A stretch of DNA of 64,000 nt from Geoanaerobacter pelophilus (GCF_018476885.1 NZ_JAHCVJ010000005.1:248001-312000), one strand, 5' to 3'. Positions 9,901 through 19,056 are shown, numbered from the stretch's first letter. Notes: a model not told the origin generated them from the letters alone. Numbers and translations: made by a program.

Positions 9901-10163
9901 TCCAGTAAGGTCTTTTCAAATTCCACAGCCGCGCCATCCGGGGTTATACGGACCACTCGCCCTTTCAGGCTGCATATCTGCTGGTCTTTGGTGTGATGGT
10001 AAATGGTTATCGTGATGAGATCATTCATCGGGATCTTTTGTCCGGTGCGGACAAAAACCCCCTTGAGACTGATGTTGTCGAGTTCGCCTTCGACGATGGT
10101 GCCGTTATAGGTAATGGTTGCTTCCAGGTGAATCGGCAGCCTTGAGTAATTCCGTTCCTGCAT
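9897..10163 (-). CDS. Small PilZ-domain protein (c-di-GMP receptor)
   Basis: The start is placed at the ATG complementary to 10161-10163 because AAGGAAG sits 7 nt upstream. A longer reading from 10205 would add 14 unlikely residues. The 88-residue protein is a single PilZ domain with both c-di-GMP-binding motifs: RxxxR at residues 4-8 and DNISLKG (D/NxSxxG) about 25 residues later. PilZ-only proteins act as cytosolic adaptors that change partner activity when c-di-GMP binds. The partner is not evident from neighbours. The gene ends convergently with pcrA. Confidence 0.9.
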   Translation of the reverse strand: MQERNYSRLPIHLEATITYNGTIVEGELDNISLKGVFVRTGQKIPMNDLITITIYHHTKDQQICSLKGRVVRITPDGAAVEFEKTLLD

Positions 10164-10297
10164 TGTTTTGCTTCCTTTGTCCGGTTGCCTGCATCCCGCG
10201 CACAATAAGTCATTATTATATCGCTGTTATCAGGCCATGCAATAGCTCAAGGGCAAAGTTTTTGACAAGAGGTATTGATTCGGTTACTGTGGGCGCC

Positions 10298-10753
10298 ATG
10301 CAGGAGTTCCTGACAACGCACGGCTTACCGGCTCTTTTCCTCCTTAGTTTCCTTGCCTCCACCCTTATCCCACTCGGTTCGGAATGGCTTTTGGTCGCGC
10401 TCCTGCTTAAAGGCGATGCCCCGACTACCGTGGTAGCGATCGCATCGGCAGGGAATTTTCTCGGGGCTTGTACCAGCTACTGGCTAGGTAGCTACGGTAG
10501 CAGCTTCATAGAGGAAAAACTCTTCAGGATGCAGGCGCGGGACAAAGAGCGTGCCGAACTTTTTTTTGCCAGGTTCGGCAGCTGGAGCCTGCTTTTCTCC
10601 TGGCTGCCGGTGGTCGGAGACCCGCTCTGCTTTGTTGCCGGGGTGTTGAGGGTTGCATTTGCCAGGTTTTCGCTGCTGGTATTGACCGGTAAGGTTGCCA
10701 GATACGCAGTCGTTGCCTGGGCAACCCTGGAAGGCAAAAATCTCTTGTTATAA
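10298..10753 (+). CDS. YqaA-family inner membrane protein (DedA-like/SNARE-associated fold)
   Basis: From ATG 10298 this gives 151 residues with hydrophobic segments and the DedA/YqaA-like central features (GNFLGACTSYWLG, and FSWLPVVGDPLCFVAGVLR). YqaA proteins are short relatives of the DedA/VTT lipid scramblase family in the inner membrane; their exact role is poorly defined. The open frame extends to 10118 but overlaps the PilZ promoter region on the other strand, and the N-terminus from 10298 looks natural. A GTG at 10289 is an alternative start. The M16 peptidase gene follows after 21 nt, so the two may be co-transcribed. Confidence 0.82.
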   Translation: MQEFLTTHGLPALFLLSFLASTLIPLGSEWLLVALLLKGDAPTTVVAIASAGNFLGACTSYWLGSYGSSFIEEKLFRMQARDKERAELFFARFGSWSLLFSWLPVVGDPLCFVAGVLRVAFARFSLLVLTGKVARYAVVAWATLEGKNLLL

Positions 10754-10774
10754 TAGCGGATGAACGGAGCAGTA

Positions 10775-12088
10775 ATGATTAAATGCAAGACCTCTTCTCT
10801 TTCCAACGGCCTGCGACTGGTGGCTGTAGAGATGCCGCACCTGCACAGCGCCGAAATTGCGATCTATGTCAAGGCCGGCGGCCGTAACGACACCAGGGAA
10901 AAGGCCGGAATGGCCCATTTCCTTGAGCATATGTTGTTCCGGGGGACTGTTGACTACCCTACCACCCTTGATCTGGAGACCGCTTTCGAGGCGATTGGCG
11001 GGAGTGTCAATGCTGCAACCGACGAGGAGACGACCTGCTTCTTTTCCCGGGTTCATCCGGAACATGTTGCGAAGGGGACCGCAATGCTCGCATCCATGCT
11101 GCGGCGTCCACTGCTTTCCGGTCTGGACACGGAAAAACGGATCATCGTCGAGGAGGCGCTTGAAGACATCAACGAGCAGGGTGAAGAGATCAATACCCAT
11201 AATATTGCCAGCCGTCTCATGTGGCCAGGACACCCGCTGGGGATGCCCACCATCGGCTATCTGGAGACGATCCGGGGCATAACGATGGAAGATTTGAAAC
11301 AGTATCTTGGCCATCATTATGTACCGGCCAATGCTGTGGCAGTTGTTGCCGGCAACGTCCGTGGCGAGGATTTTTTCGCTGCCTGCGCCAGCGCCTTTGG
11401 TGATTGGACGAGGGGTGATGTCCCACATCAGGAAGCGGCTGATCACGAACAAGTTGCACCGCAGCTCCAATTTGTCACCGACTCAGACAGTCAGCTTCAT
11501 CTGCAGCTTGCCTTCAGGGGATTTTCCCGGTTGGACCCCCGTATTATGAGCCTTCGCCTGCTTCGCAGAATCCTGTGCGGCGGCGGAAGTTCGCGGCTGC
11601 ATATCTCGCTGAGGGAACGACTCGGGATCGTCTATTCGGTAGATGCCAGCATTGCTGCCTATGAAGAGACCGGAGCCTTTTCGATAGAGCTCTCCACTTC
11701 ACCGGAAAACCTGGAAAAGGCAGTGGAAGAGGTGCTTGCCGAAACCCTGGCGCTTGCGTTCGGTACCATACCCGAAGATGAGTTTGAACGGGTCAGGAAC
11801 AGTTATTTCTTTGACCTGGAATACAGCAGGGATTCAACCTATGAAATGCAGGTACGTTACGGCTGGGGCGAACTGATGGGGTTGGTCAGGAGCATCGAAG
11901 AGGATTATTCTGAGGCGGCCGCCTTGAATATTGCTGACCTGAAAGCGGCAGCTGCAGTACTTTTTGCGCCGGGCAACCTCAATCTGGTTGTTGTCGGGCC
12001 TTGGCAGAAGACCCACCAAGATGCGGTACAGCGTCTGGTCAGTAGCTACTGCAAAGCCTGGCAGGAAAAGCAGGCCCTTATCCGGTAA
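10775..12088 (+). CDS. M16-family zinc peptidase (processing-peptidase-like)
   Basis: The ATG at 10775 is chosen because GGAG lies 5 nt upstream; an ATG at 10760 would add five residues. The 437-residue protein has the inverted zinc motif HxxEH in [13 protein letters not shown], with the distal metal-binding Glu expected in the [10 protein letters not shown] helix. The C-terminal half ([20 protein letters not shown]) is the second M16 domain. Single-chain bacterial M16 peptidases of this length act as dimers on small peptides or mistargeted segments. The substrate here is unknown. The 3' end overlaps the convergent hslO by 11 nt. Confidence 0.93.
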   Translation: MIKCKTSSLSNGLRLVAVEMPHLHSAEIAIYVKAGGRNDTREKAGMAHFLEHMLFRGTVDYPTTLDLETAFEAIGGSVNAATDEETTCFFSRVHPEHVAKGTAMLASMLRRPLLSGLDTEKRIIVEEALEDINEQGEEINTHNIASRLMWPGHPLGMPTIGYLETIRGITMEDLKQYLGHHYVPANAVAVVAGNVRGEDFFAACASAFGDWTRGDVPHQEAADHEQVAPQLQFVTDSDSQLHLQLAFRGFSRLDPRIMSLRLLRRILCGGGSSRLHISLRERLGIVYSVDASIAAYEETGAFSIELSTSPENLEKAVEEVLAETLALAFGTIPEDEFERVRNSYFFDLEYSRDSTYEMQVRYGWGELMGLVRSIEEDYSEAAALNIADLKAAAAVLFAPGNLNLVVVGPWQKTHQDAVQRLVSSYCKAWQEKQALIR

Positions 12089-12956
12089 TTTCCGTTAGCA
12101 ACCGCTTCAGGTCATCTCGGTCAAATGCGTATCGCACCTGGCAGAACTCGCAGGTGACCTCTGTATGGCCCTGTTTTTCAAGCATATCCTCAAGCTCGTC
12201 CTTACCTAGCGAAATAAGGACTTTTTCGATTCTGGGCCGGCTGCAGGCGCAGACGAATGCCAGTTCTCTCTTTTCCAATGTTGTGTATGGGATTCCCTCA
12301 AAGAGGCGCTCAATAAGCTGCTCAGGAGTAGTTCCTTCTTTAAGCATTGCTGTCAGCGACGGAAGGGCCTCCAGGCGGTGCATCAGCTTGTCTATAATCG
12401 CGTCGTCACCCGGCGGCAGGGCCTGAATCAGGAACCCTCCGGCCGCCGACACGCTGTTGTCCGGTTCCACAAAAACACCGAGACCGATGGCTGAAGGGGT
12501 TTGCTCCGATTCCGTGAGGTAGAGGGCCAGGTCTTCGCCGATCTCGCTGGTTGCCAGAGGGACGATCCCCTTGTAAGGTTCCTTCAATCGCAGGTCTTTG
12601 GTGACCGTCAGCAGTCCGGCGTGGCCAAGCGCCGCAGCGACGTCGAAGGTGCCGTCCGGTTTCTCCATATGTACTGCCGGTACCCTGACATACCCGCGTA
12701 ATGCGCCATTGGCATCTGCTTCCACCAGGATCTTCTTGAGCGGGCCGTTCCCTTCAAATGAGAGAGCAATACGTTGATCGGTCTTGAGCAGCGCACCCAT
12801 GAGCGCCCCGGCGCTAAGGCCACGGCCAAGGGCAACGCCGGCTGTCGGCCAGCATCCCTGGCGCTGACACGCTTCATTGACCAGGGATGTTGTAATGCAG
12901 GCAAGCGCCCGTACGGCGCCATTTTCCGTGATTATGCGTACCAGATAGTCGTTCAT
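12078..12956 (-). CDS. hslO: Hsp33 redox-regulated molecular chaperone
   Basis: At 292 residues this has the expected Hsp33 length. The C-terminal zinc site that acts as the redox switch is intact: CAC in FVCACSRPR and CEFC near the C-terminus, about 29 residues apart. Under oxidation the cysteines form disulfides, zinc is released and the protein becomes an ATP-independent holdase in the cytoplasm. The start is preceded by only a weak Shine-Dalgarno. It lies 17 nt downstream of the 136-residue gene at 12974-13384 on the same strand, and is likely co-transcribed with it. Confidence 0.95.
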   Translation of the reverse strand: MNDYLVRIITENGAVRALACITTSLVNEACQRQGCWPTAGVALGRGLSAGALMGALLKTDQRIALSFEGNGPLKKILVEADANGALRGYVRVPAVHMEKPDGTFDVAAALGHAGLLTVTKDLRLKEPYKGIVPLATSEIGEDLALYLTESEQTPSAIGLGVFVEPDNSVSAAGGFLIQALPPGDDAIIDKLMHRLEALPSLTAMLKEGTTPEQLIERLFEGIPYTTLEKRELAFVCACSRPRIEKVLISLGKDELEDMLEKQGHTEVTCEFCQVRYAFDRDDLKRLLTEITG

Positions 12957-12973
12957 GCTTGAAAAATGCCGGC

Positions 12974-13384
12974 CTACTGTGGCGACTCCTTTTTGGCCTT
13001 CCTGATCAGGAGTTTGAGCGCTGCCTTGCAGATGGCGACTCCAAGGGTTTCGTCGTACCAGTGCGCCATTTCCCGCTGCTTGTCGTTATAAATCCCACAG
13101 GTGTAGATGTCACAGGCTACGGTACAGGTAATGGTCAGGTTGCTCTCTTTCAAGCGCTCTATAATCTCGGGGAAGGCGATATTCAGGTCTTCGCTTGGAT
13201 GGAAGAGCTTCATGCCGCAGCCGGTGCCGTATTTGGTCGGTTTCCCGTTTTCGTCGAACCATCTTTTGCATGACGATTTCTCCGGGTCGTCCTCCAGTTT
13301 CCAGCCCAGGAATTTTTCTGCGATTGCCGCATCCAGTTGATGCTTCTCCAGAAGGTCCAGTGCCTTGTGCGTGTAGATTCCCAT
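12974..13384 (-). CDS. Conserved hypothetical protein, resembles the phage ABA-sandwich domain
   Basis: This is a 136-residue soluble protein with a good Shine-Dalgarno (AAAGGAG, 7 nt spacing). The N-terminal segment (AEKFLGWK followed by [17 protein letters not shown]) resembles the small ABA-sandwich domain often found in phage and bacterial hypothetical proteins. The middle holds several cysteines ([24 protein letters not shown]), and the C-terminal helix runs [17 protein letters not shown] cannot assign a function. The resemblance suggests a past phage link, but no other phage gene is nearby. It probably shares a transcript with hslO. Confidence 0.7.
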   Translation of the reverse strand: MGIYTHKALDLLEKHQLDAAIAEKFLGWKLEDDPEKSSCKRWFDENGKPTKYGTGCGMKLFHPSEDLNIAFPEIIERLKESNLTITCTVACDIYTCGIYNDKQREMAHWYDETLGVAICKAALKLLIRKAKKESPQ

Positions 13385-13456
13385 GGATCAACTCCTTTCC
13401 GTGCAGATACTGATAGCTTGATAACAGCGTATTTTTAAAAACAATGATGATTCCGG

Positions 13457-13786
13457 TTATTTCTTGTTTCTGCCAGGAGGTCGTTTCCCCGGCATCGTTT
13501 TTCGCCGATCGGCACCAGCGAAAGTGGTTTCCCTGGGTTTTGGCGGACGGGCCTCTTCCACTGTTATCTGTCGGTCGATCAACAGGCAGTCATCCAGTGT
13601 TTCGATCGCCTCTTTAGCGTCGTTGAGCGTGGCCATCTCCACAAAACCGCACCCTTTGAGCTTGCCGGTGACGGGATCGGTCAGCAGTTTGATATGTTTG
13701 ACCTTGCCGGCTACGGAAAAGAGTTTCCACATATCTTCTTCTGTTGCTTGAAATGAGATGTTCGTTACGTAGAGCTGCTTTCCCAT
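13457..13786 (-). CDS. RRM-type RNA-binding protein
   Basis: This 109-residue protein has one RNA recognition motif: RNP2 is LYVTNI near the N-terminus and RNP1 is KGCGFVEM around residues 44-51. A basic Arg/Lys/Pro/Gly-rich tail of about 30 residues follows. Bacterial single-RRM proteins of this type (Rbp-like) bind RNA, and some are cold-induced in cyanobacteria. The RNP1 aromatic positions are partly altered (CGF rather than the common FGF/YGF). ATG is preceded by AAGGAAA at 7 nt. Its upstream same-strand neighbour ends 18 nt away. Confidence 0.92.
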   Translation of the reverse strand: MGKQLYVTNISFQATEEDMWKLFSVAGKVKHIKLLTDPVTGKLKGCGFVEMATLNDAKEAIETLDDCLLIDRQITVEEARPPKPRETTFAGADRRKTMPGKRPPGRNKK

Positions 13787-13804
13787 GGGATTTCCTTTTT
13801 ACTT

Positions 13805-14278
13805 TCAGTGCTCACTGCCGGTTGGTTGCCGACGGTTGGCGGTGTTCAGAGTTATCAGCCATACATAGGGGACTATCCCGTAGTTCCATGCCAGGCACAG
13901 TCTTCTGTAGCCGGAGAACAGCAGGCCATCATCGGCCATTGCCAGGACGATGGGGGCTTTCAAGGTCAATTCCCCGTGGCGCTGGAGATCATTCTCCATT
14001 TTTGCATAGTTTAACCGGTATCCCCGCTTCGCCTTTGCCAGGTAACGGGAGTAATCTTCGTAGCTGTGGTATGAAAGCGCTACCTTGATCTGGCCAAGCT
14101 CAGCGGAGCGGTGGTACGGAAGCAGTTGCCCGTTGTCGCTGGCGGCAACTATCTCTGGCCAGTCAATGGCATGGCGTTGATAATACTCCTGTTTGGCAGG
14201 GTGCCGGGAAAATTCCCATAGTTCCTCTTCGATATCCGGTTTGACCCAGGTGATTCTGAGTTCGGAATGGGAAATCAT
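13805..14278 (-). CDS. Hypothetical protein with a ParB-like C-terminal segment
   Basis: I do not recognise this 157-residue protein as a whole. The last third (APIVLAMADDGLLFSGYRR, then LAWNYGIVPYVWLI) resembles the ParB/Srx-type fold, where a strand, a DG turn, a G-x-R/H helix and a VPVW-like strand follow each other. The N-terminal half is charged and rich in aromatic residues. It lies between the RRM gene and the release-factor-like gene on the same strand with short gaps, so the three may form an RNA-related unit. No membrane segment or signal peptide is seen. Confidence 0.7.
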   Translation of the reverse strand: MISHSELRITWVKPDIEEELWEFSRHPAKQEYYQRHAIDWPEIVAASDNGQLLPYHRSAELGQIKVALSYHSYEDYSRYLAKAKRGYRLNYAKMENDLQRHGELTLKAPIVLAMADDGLLFSGYRRLCLAWNYGIVPYVWLITLNTANRRQPTGSEH

Positions 14279-14287
14279 GGCAACCCT

Positions 14288-14611
14288 TTAGTCCAGCGAT
14301 GACCGCATCTTTTTCCTCTCCGAGAGGATCTTCTTTTCGGAGAGCCGCTTCTCCTTGGCGCGTCTTGGAACCTTGGTGGCTATCCGTTTCTTGATTATGC
14401 GCTCGCGTTTTTCAAGGGCCGCCTGCAAGCGTTCCAGGGCCTTTTCCCGATTTTGCGACTGAGACCGGCTTTCTGATGCCTGAGTCACAATGCCGGTCGG
14501 GAGATGGCGGATCCTGACAGCGGAATCGGTGGTGTTCCTGTGCTGGCCGCCTGGTCCGGAGGCCCGGTAAAACTCCACACGAATCTCGGATTCTTTGATT
14601 GCGACAGCCAC
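14288..14611 (-). CDS. Peptide chain release factor-like protein (GGQ domain, ArfB/RF-H type)
   Basis: This 107-residue protein starts at GTG with AGGAG about 10 nt upstream. It carries the peptidyl-tRNA hydrolysis motif in [11 protein letters not shown] and a basic C-terminal tail rich in Lys and Arg. There is no codon-recognition domain, so it is not a true RF1 or RF2. ArfB-like proteins use the GGQ loop to release peptides from stalled ribosomes, the basic tail entering the empty mRNA channel. It is shorter than ArfB (about 140 residues) and closer in layout to other short RF-like rescue factors. Its exact subgroup is uncertain. Confidence 0.88.
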   Translation of the reverse strand: MAVAIKESEIRVEFYRASGPGGQHRNTTDSAVRIRHLPTGIVTQASESRSQSQNREKALERLQAALEKRERIIKKRIATKVPRRAKEKRLSEKKILSERKKMRSSLD

Positions 14612-14786
14612 TTTCCGGCTTCTCCTGATTCAAATTCGAATATTGCAGGAAAACTACCCCGCAATTGTTTGCGCTGTCAAGAGATAACCTGTTCCGGTGC
14701 AGGCAGCGGCGCAAAAAGGAATTGCATGGTATCATTTTAATTGAATGCCAGTGGGCATCACGTCTGCCCGACACTGCGAGGAGATG

Positions 14787-15875
14787 ATGGGCGAAAGGCG
14801 ATCCAGGCTGATACAAAGCGTCGTTATGGCGGAAGTCGTGATCTTGACGATCATGACGGCAGCTATCGCTATTGCCGCTGAAACGCATTCCCCTGCAGAG
14901 ACCACTGCTACAGATAATCGGGCCGCTACGATCGGAGAAACAGTTGCAAAGACTCATGACCGGATTGAGCGGAATATTCTCGAACAGGTGATTCGCTTCG
15001 ATGATTTTTTCGGCAGCGTTAAAAGCGAATCCGAGCGTAAAACCGAATATCAGCTTCGTTGGCGTAATGCGCTGCGTCTGGATAATTCAGGACATCTGAG
15101 TTACGGCACTAATCTCAGGGCCAGCCTGGTCCTTTCCAAGATCAGTGATCGGCTGCGACTGGTTATTGCCGGCGAGGATGAAGCACAATCACTTTCCCCC
15201 AACCTACCCCAGGATCCGGGCGCACCGGGTTATGATCGGACATTGGCGCCCAGTACCCGTCTGGTCAACACCGAGCTGCGCTTAGGGTTGATCAAGACTC
15301 CTTCAGCTGAACTATTTCTGGGGGGTGGCTTTCGCATTGACATTCCCATTGAGCTATTTGTTCGAAGCCGTTTTCAGTATATCCATAATCTTGATGATCT
15401 TTCCCATGTTCGCTTTGCCGAGACACTCTTTGTCAACAACAGCGCCGGCTTTGGCGAGACCTCGGAAGTCGGCCTGGATCGGTTGCTCCCGGCGAAAATC
15501 CTGTTGCGCTGGGCCAATTCCGGGACGGTTTCGGAGAAGATCAGCGGCATGGAGTGGGGGAGTGAATTGTCGTTTTTACGGGAACTCTCCCCGAAAAGCG
15601 CCATCACCATGGGCGGCGGCGTCTATGGTAACACCAGTAGTGCCCCGGCGGTGACCACCTATCGAATCTTTACCAGGTATCGGCGCAACATTCTGGTGCG
15701 TTGGCTCTTTTACGAACTAGAGCCAGAGGTGTTCTGGCCACGGGAAAGCTCCGGGGCATTTGTCGCCAATTATGCTGTTACCGGACGGCTGGAGGTTGTC
15801 TTTCAAGGGGTGTCTGCTGAAAAAACCGGCGCTACCCGTTCTTTGCCGCCAGTTCCGGCAATTTCAAGCAGGTAA
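14787..15875 (+). CDS. Exported protein of unknown function, probable outer-membrane beta-barrel
   Basis: I cannot name this family. From ATG 14787 (AGGAG just upstream; 14784 is an alternative) the protein has 362 residues. It begins with a basic n-region and a hydrophobic core ending near IAIAAET, a likely signal peptide. The mature part has alternating short amphipathic strands with aromatic girdles (YQLRWRNALRL, NTELRLGLI, RSRFQYIHNL, FYELEPEVFW), typical of an outer-membrane barrel. A YELEPEVFWPRES-like closing strand recalls barrels annotated only as hypothetical in related genomes. It stands alone between a divergent and a downstream cspA unit. Confidence 0.8.
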   Translation: MGERRSRLIQSVVMAEVVILTIMTAAIAIAAETHSPAETTATDNRAATIGETVAKTHDRIERNILEQVIRFDDFFGSVKSESERKTEYQLRWRNALRLDNSGHLSYGTNLRASLVLSKISDRLRLVIAGEDEAQSLSPNLPQDPGAPGYDRTLAPSTRLVNTELRLGLIKTPSAELFLGGGFRIDIPIELFVRSRFQYIHNLDDLSHVRFAETLFVNNSAGFGETSEVGLDRLLPAKILLRWANSGTVSEKISGMEWGSELSFLRELSPKSAITMGGGVYGNTSSAPAVTTYRIFTRYRRNILVRWLFYELEPEVFWPRESSGAFVANYAVTGRLEVVFQGVSAEKTGATRSLPPVPAISSR

Positions 15876-15915
15876 TCGGCGGCGCGAAAAAAATAACGGG
15901 GATTGATTTATTCGT

Positions 15916-15943
15916 TTGACTTTGTCGATGTAAACCTGATACG
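15916..15943 (+). promoter_or_regulatory. Candidate cspA promoter and 5' UTR hairpin
   Basis: TTGACT (15916-15921) and GATACG (15938-15943) have 16-nt spacing. They are followed in the untranslated leader by an inverted repeat, GTTGAC (15943-15948) with GTCAAC (15962-15967). A structured leader is typical of cold shock genes. The -10 is imperfect. Confidence 0.4.
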
Positions 15944-16008
15944 TTGACTAAACTTCCGTGGGTCAACCCGGATAAATTTAACAAAGCAGTATCAGGAGAA
16001 GTAAGAAA

Positions 16009-16209
16009 ATGGTAAATGGAACAGTAAAGTGGTTCAATGACAGCAAGGGGTTTGGTTTTCTTGAGCAGGAGAGCGGCGAGGACGTATTCGTACACTTTTC
16101 AGCAATTACCGGTGAAGGCTTCAAGTCTCTCGCCGAAGGTGACCGTGTAACGTTTGATGTTGTAAAAGGCCCGAAAGGTCTTCAGGCAGCTAACGTAACC
16201 AGGGTTTAA
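16009..16209 (+). CDS. cspA: Cold shock protein (CspA family)
   Basis: A complete 66-residue cold shock domain. It has RNP1 KGFGFLEQ and RNP2 DVFVHFSAI and the usual start [13 protein letters not shown]. These proteins are small cytosolic single-stranded RNA/DNA-binding chaperones that melt RNA structure. A strong AGGAGAAGTAAGAAA leader precedes ATG, and a strong terminator follows at 16232-16262, so the gene is monocistronic. Which member of the csp family it is, and whether it is cold-induced, cannot be told from sequence. Confidence 0.96.
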   Translation: MVNGTVKWFNDSKGFGFLEQESGEDVFVHFSAITGEGFKSLAEGDRVTFDVVKGPKGLQAANVTRV

Positions 16210-16231
16210 CATCCAGTTTCAACCCTTACAA

Positions 16232-16262
16232 AAAGCCCCGGAGCAATCCGGGGCTTTTTTTT
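16232..16262. terminator. Bidirectional intrinsic terminator between cspA and rlmI
   Basis: Perfect 11-bp arms AAAGCCCCGGA (16232-16242) and TCCGGGGCTTT (16247-16257) are flanked by T and A tracts, so it can serve both convergent genes. Confidence 0.93.
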
Positions 16263-16264
16263 GT

Positions 16265-17473
16265 CTATTCGTTTTTTACACTTAGTGCGTATTTCAGGTA
16301 ACGCCCTTCCGGAAATGTCACCGGATACGGGAAGTCCTCCGGTTGGCCTGACAGGGAGATTACCTGTAGCCCGCTCCTTGCCTGCAGTGCCCCTCGCCGT
16401 AACTCCTTCAAATAATCAGCGATGTCCACCTTCTGGTGGTTTGATGAGGTGATCAGTAACCCTCCGCTCTTCAGCAGCGGTAGAGATGCTGCAACCAGGT
16501 CTGATGTTCCCCTGCGGGTGGTGAACAGGTTTTTGGCCGTGGTGGAGAATGATGGCGGGTCCATTATTACGATGTCGTAGCTAGTCCCTTTTTGGGCAAG
16601 GTCCTGCAGCACAGACAGGCAATCACCGACAATGAATTCATGGCGTTTCGGGTTCAGCCGGTTTGCCTCGAAGTTTTCCCGGGCCCATCCGGTGTACCCA
16701 GGCGATGCATCGACACTTGTCACCTGCGTTGCGCCTGCTGCCGCAGCTGCGACTGAAAATGCTCCGGTATAGGAAAACAGGTTGAGGACACGTTTCCCTT
16801 TTGCTCGCTGCATTATGTCACGGCGGTTTCTTCTTTGATCCAGAAACAGCCCAGTGTTGAGCCCCATCTTGAGCTTCACCAGAAAGCTCAGGCCGTTTTC
16901 CCTGACAATCAACGGCTCCGGCGCATGACATCCAGTAAGCAGGGTGCCGTAAGCCTTGCCGTCGCTCACTGCCTCAAGTTCCCTGGTCTTCAATGGGCGG
17001 GTCTTTTCGTAAATTCCCTGTGGGGCAAATACGTCCTGAAGAGCCTGGGTTAAGGGGACAAGATGGGGCTTCCAGGCAGCGCTGAAAAGCTGAACCATCA
17101 GAAAGTTGCCGTAGCGGTCGACAGTCAATCCCGGTAATCCGTCTCCTTCGGCATTCACCAGGCGGTAGGCATCAGTGTCTACTAGGTCGGCGTGGCCTTT
17201 GCGTAGTTTTGCCGCTTCTTCCAGCCTGGTTTTCAACCAGCCTCGATCCAGCCTGATAGGTTCTTTCGATAGTACCCGTGCGACGATTCGCTCTTCAGGG
17301 GCGAGCAGCGCCGTTGCCAGGAAGCGCCCGGATTCGTCTACGATTTCAATAAGATCTCCCGGCTTTCCTCCCTGCCAGCGCTTGGTGAACCCATCTGCTA
17401 TTATCCATGGGTGGCCGAGTTCCAGCATTCTTACGGTTTCCGGGCCTACGGTGCGTTTGTTTGACGGTTTCAT
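16265..17473 (-). CDS. rlmI: Class I rRNA large-subunit methyltransferase, RlmI-like
   Basis: This 402-residue protein has an N-terminal PUA domain (GHPWIIADGF) and a C-terminal Rossmann SAM domain (LNLFSYTGAFSVAAAAAG, with VDASPG and IVMDPPSFS). This is the layout of RlmI, which makes 5-methylcytidine at position 1962 of 23S rRNA in E. coli. Specific site and product are inferred from the family. The start is supported by AAGGGAA 4 nt upstream. It is convergent with cspA across a shared terminator and has a divergent relation to the Skp-like gene. Confidence 0.92.
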   Translation of the reverse strand: MKPSNKRTVGPETVRMLELGHPWIIADGFTKRWQGGKPGDLIEIVDESGRFLATALLAPEERIVARVLSKEPIRLDRGWLKTRLEEAAKLRKGHADLVDTDAYRLVNAEGDGLPGLTVDRYGNFLMVQLFSAAWKPHLVPLTQALQDVFAPQGIYEKTRPLKTRELEAVSDGKAYGTLLTGCHAPEPLIVRENGLSFLVKLKMGLNTGLFLDQRRNRRDIMQRAKGKRVLNLFSYTGAFSVAAAAAGATQVTSVDASPGYTGWARENFEANRLNPKRHEFIVGDCLSVLQDLAQKGTSYDIVIMDPPSFSTTAKNLFTTRRGTSDLVAASLPLLKSGGLLITSSNHQKVDIADYLKELRRGALQARSGLQVISLSGQPEDFPYPVTFPEGRYLKYALSVKNE

Positions 17474-17577
17474 GATTCCCTTTTTCGTGTGTTAATTGAT
17501 CGCGTCTGGAATGACCACTGGATATTCCTCTTATTTGGTTTTTCAGTCAAGTTTCATTGCTCTCAGGAATCTATTGT

Positions 17578-17606
17578 TTGCCGCTGGGGGGGAATCGCGC
17601 TATCCT
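17578..17606 (+). promoter_or_regulatory. Candidate promoter of the Skp-like gene
   Basis: TTGCCG (17578-17583) and TATCCT (17601-17606) have 17-nt spacing, 56 nt upstream of ATG. A GACAGG/CCTGTC inverted repeat (17630-17635 and 17641-17646) lies in the leader just before the ribosome-binding site. Nothing else is seen between 17474 and 17661. Confidence 0.4.
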
Positions 17607-17661
17607 GTTCAAACCGTTTCCATTTCAGCGACAGGCATTACCTGTCACGCAGGAGTAAATA

Positions 17662-18321
17662 ATGATAGCACGCCGAAACCTGACCCTGAGCTTCATGGTA
17701 TTTGCCGTAATCCTGCTGAGCGCTATCCCCTTTGCCATTGCTGCAGAGACCCAGGCCGATGCTCCAGCTGCAACTGTAGCGGCGCCGCCGGTTCAAGCCC
17801 CCCTACCGCTTGCAAAGCCAGCCGCTGCGGGCGCTAATACCCTTCCTTCCGTTTTTAACACACCTGCAAGCGGTAAAATTGGCGTAATAGACATAATGCG
17901 GATTTCCGAAGAATCCGCACTAGGCAAGCAATTAAAGGGGCGCTTCAAGGAAAAGAGCAATAAGTTGCAGGCGCAACTGAATACAAAGCAGAAGCAGCTG
18001 GAAAAACAGAAGGCAGCGCTTCAGGCAAAGCTGCCCAATCTGATCCCCGACCAGAGGGTTGCCAAAATCAAGGAGTATGAAAAGAAGGTGGAAGAGTTCA
18101 AGAAAACCGTCAACAATGCGGAGAAAGAGTTGCTGCCGCTGCAGGAGGAGTTGACCCGGTCAATAACCATGGAGACTGCCGCAGCTTGTGAGTCTTATGC
18201 TAAAGCAAACGGTTTTGCCGTAGTTGTCCTCAAGAAAGACCTTTTTTATGTCGGCGCGAATTACGAGCAACAGGATATTACCGCAGAGGTGATAAAATTG
18301 ATGGATGAAAAAACCAGGTAA
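17662..18321 (+). CDS. OmpH/Skp-family periplasmic chaperone
   Basis: This 219-residue protein begins with a signal peptide (hydrophobic core about residues 9-25, cleavage expected after AIAA). A Pro/Ala-rich linker (about 28-60) follows, then the Skp fold: a beta strand KIGVIDIMRI, a long Lys/Gln/Glu coiled coil (about 95-165) and the closing FAVVVLKKDLFYVG strand. Skp trimers cage unfolded outer-membrane proteins in the periplasm. The Pro/Ala linker is longer than in E. coli Skp (about 161 residues). ATG has AGGAG 7 nt upstream. Confidence 0.88.
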   Translation: MIARRNLTLSFMVFAVILLSAIPFAIAAETQADAPAATVAAPPVQAPLPLAKPAAAGANTLPSVFNTPASGKIGVIDIMRISEESALGKQLKGRFKEKSNKLQAQLNTKQKQLEKQKAALQAKLPNLIPDQRVAKIKEYEKKVEEFKKTVNNAEKELLPLQEELTRSITMETAAACESYAKANGFAVVVLKKDLFYVGANYEQQDITAEVIKLMDEKTR

Positions 18322-18334
18322 CATTTGCACCGGT

Positions 18335-18361
18335 ATCCCGCTTGTCCGGAAAAAGCGGGAT
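18335..18361 (+). terminator. Terminator-like hairpin after the Skp-like gene
   Basis: ATCCCGCTT (18335-18343) pairs perfectly with AAGCGGGAT (18353-18361), but no T tract follows. It may be a weak terminator or an RNA-stabilising hairpin. Confidence 0.5.
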
Positions 18362-18426
18362 GTTGGCTCAAGGCTGAAAAAATGCTAAATCAACCGACTT
18401 CTGCAACCGATGTATATCTGTAACTC

Positions 18427-19056
18427 ATGAAGACGATTTTTAAAAAAAATGACTACAAGATCCTGGTCGATGTCGATGAGCGAAAAGCATGCATCGTCAA
18501 GGGGGCGAACAGTGTCTACGTAGCTCTTGAGGAGTTGACACCGCTTTCTGCTCTTGCCGCCAAACATCTGAAAATGATGGGGTGTGATCCGAGCCGGTAC
18601 CTGAATATTGGGCTCAGTAACCATGTAATAATCAAAGAAGCCGAGGAGGCTTGGCAAGCGGCCGTTGCCCAATCTGAAAAAAAGACTCACCTTAATGAAA
18701 CATCAATGATTCCGATGTTTTGGCAGAACCTGCCGGGTTTGATAGAGCTGCGCGATGCCGAGGATACCTACGCGGCATGTCAGAGATCTGCCAGCCTCAT
18801 GCTTGAATACCGGCAACGCGGCCTGCCTCCGGCCCGTCTGATGGAGCTTCGGCAGCGCTACCCACGAGCTGCTGCCTATATTACGGCAGAAGCATATTCC
18901 TTCTCCGGGAATGAGACCGTTTCCGAGCGGGGGCGACGGGCCATGCATCTGCTGATTACCGGTGCCCTGGTGGAAGATGCCCTTTCGTTGCTCCCCGACC
19001 TTTCGCCTGATCTCTCAGAGCAGGACCGCTCTCCGCAAAGTACTAATCGATGGTAG
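18427..19056 (+). CDS. Conserved hypothetical protein upstream of a diguanylate cyclase
   Basis: I do not recognise this 209-residue soluble protein. The first 80 residues look like a small alpha/beta domain (DYKILVDVDERKACIV, LAAKHLKMMGCDP). The rest is mostly helical and charged (RGLPPARLMELRQRYPRAAAYI) and may bind a partner. It has no signal peptide. Its last 7 nt overlap the GAF-GGDEF gene, so the two are translationally coupled, and a role in controlling that cyclase is a reasonable guess. An acidic Ser/Pro tail closes the protein. Confidence 0.8.
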   Translation: MKTIFKKNDYKILVDVDERKACIVKGANSVYVALEELTPLSALAAKHLKMMGCDPSRYLNIGLSNHVIIKEAEEAWQAAVAQSEKKTHLNETSMIPMFWQNLPGLIELRDAEDTYAACQRSASLMLEYRQRGLPPARLMELRQRYPRAAAYITAEAYSFSGNETVSERGRRAMHLLITGALVEDALSLLPDLSPDLSEQDRSPQSTNRW

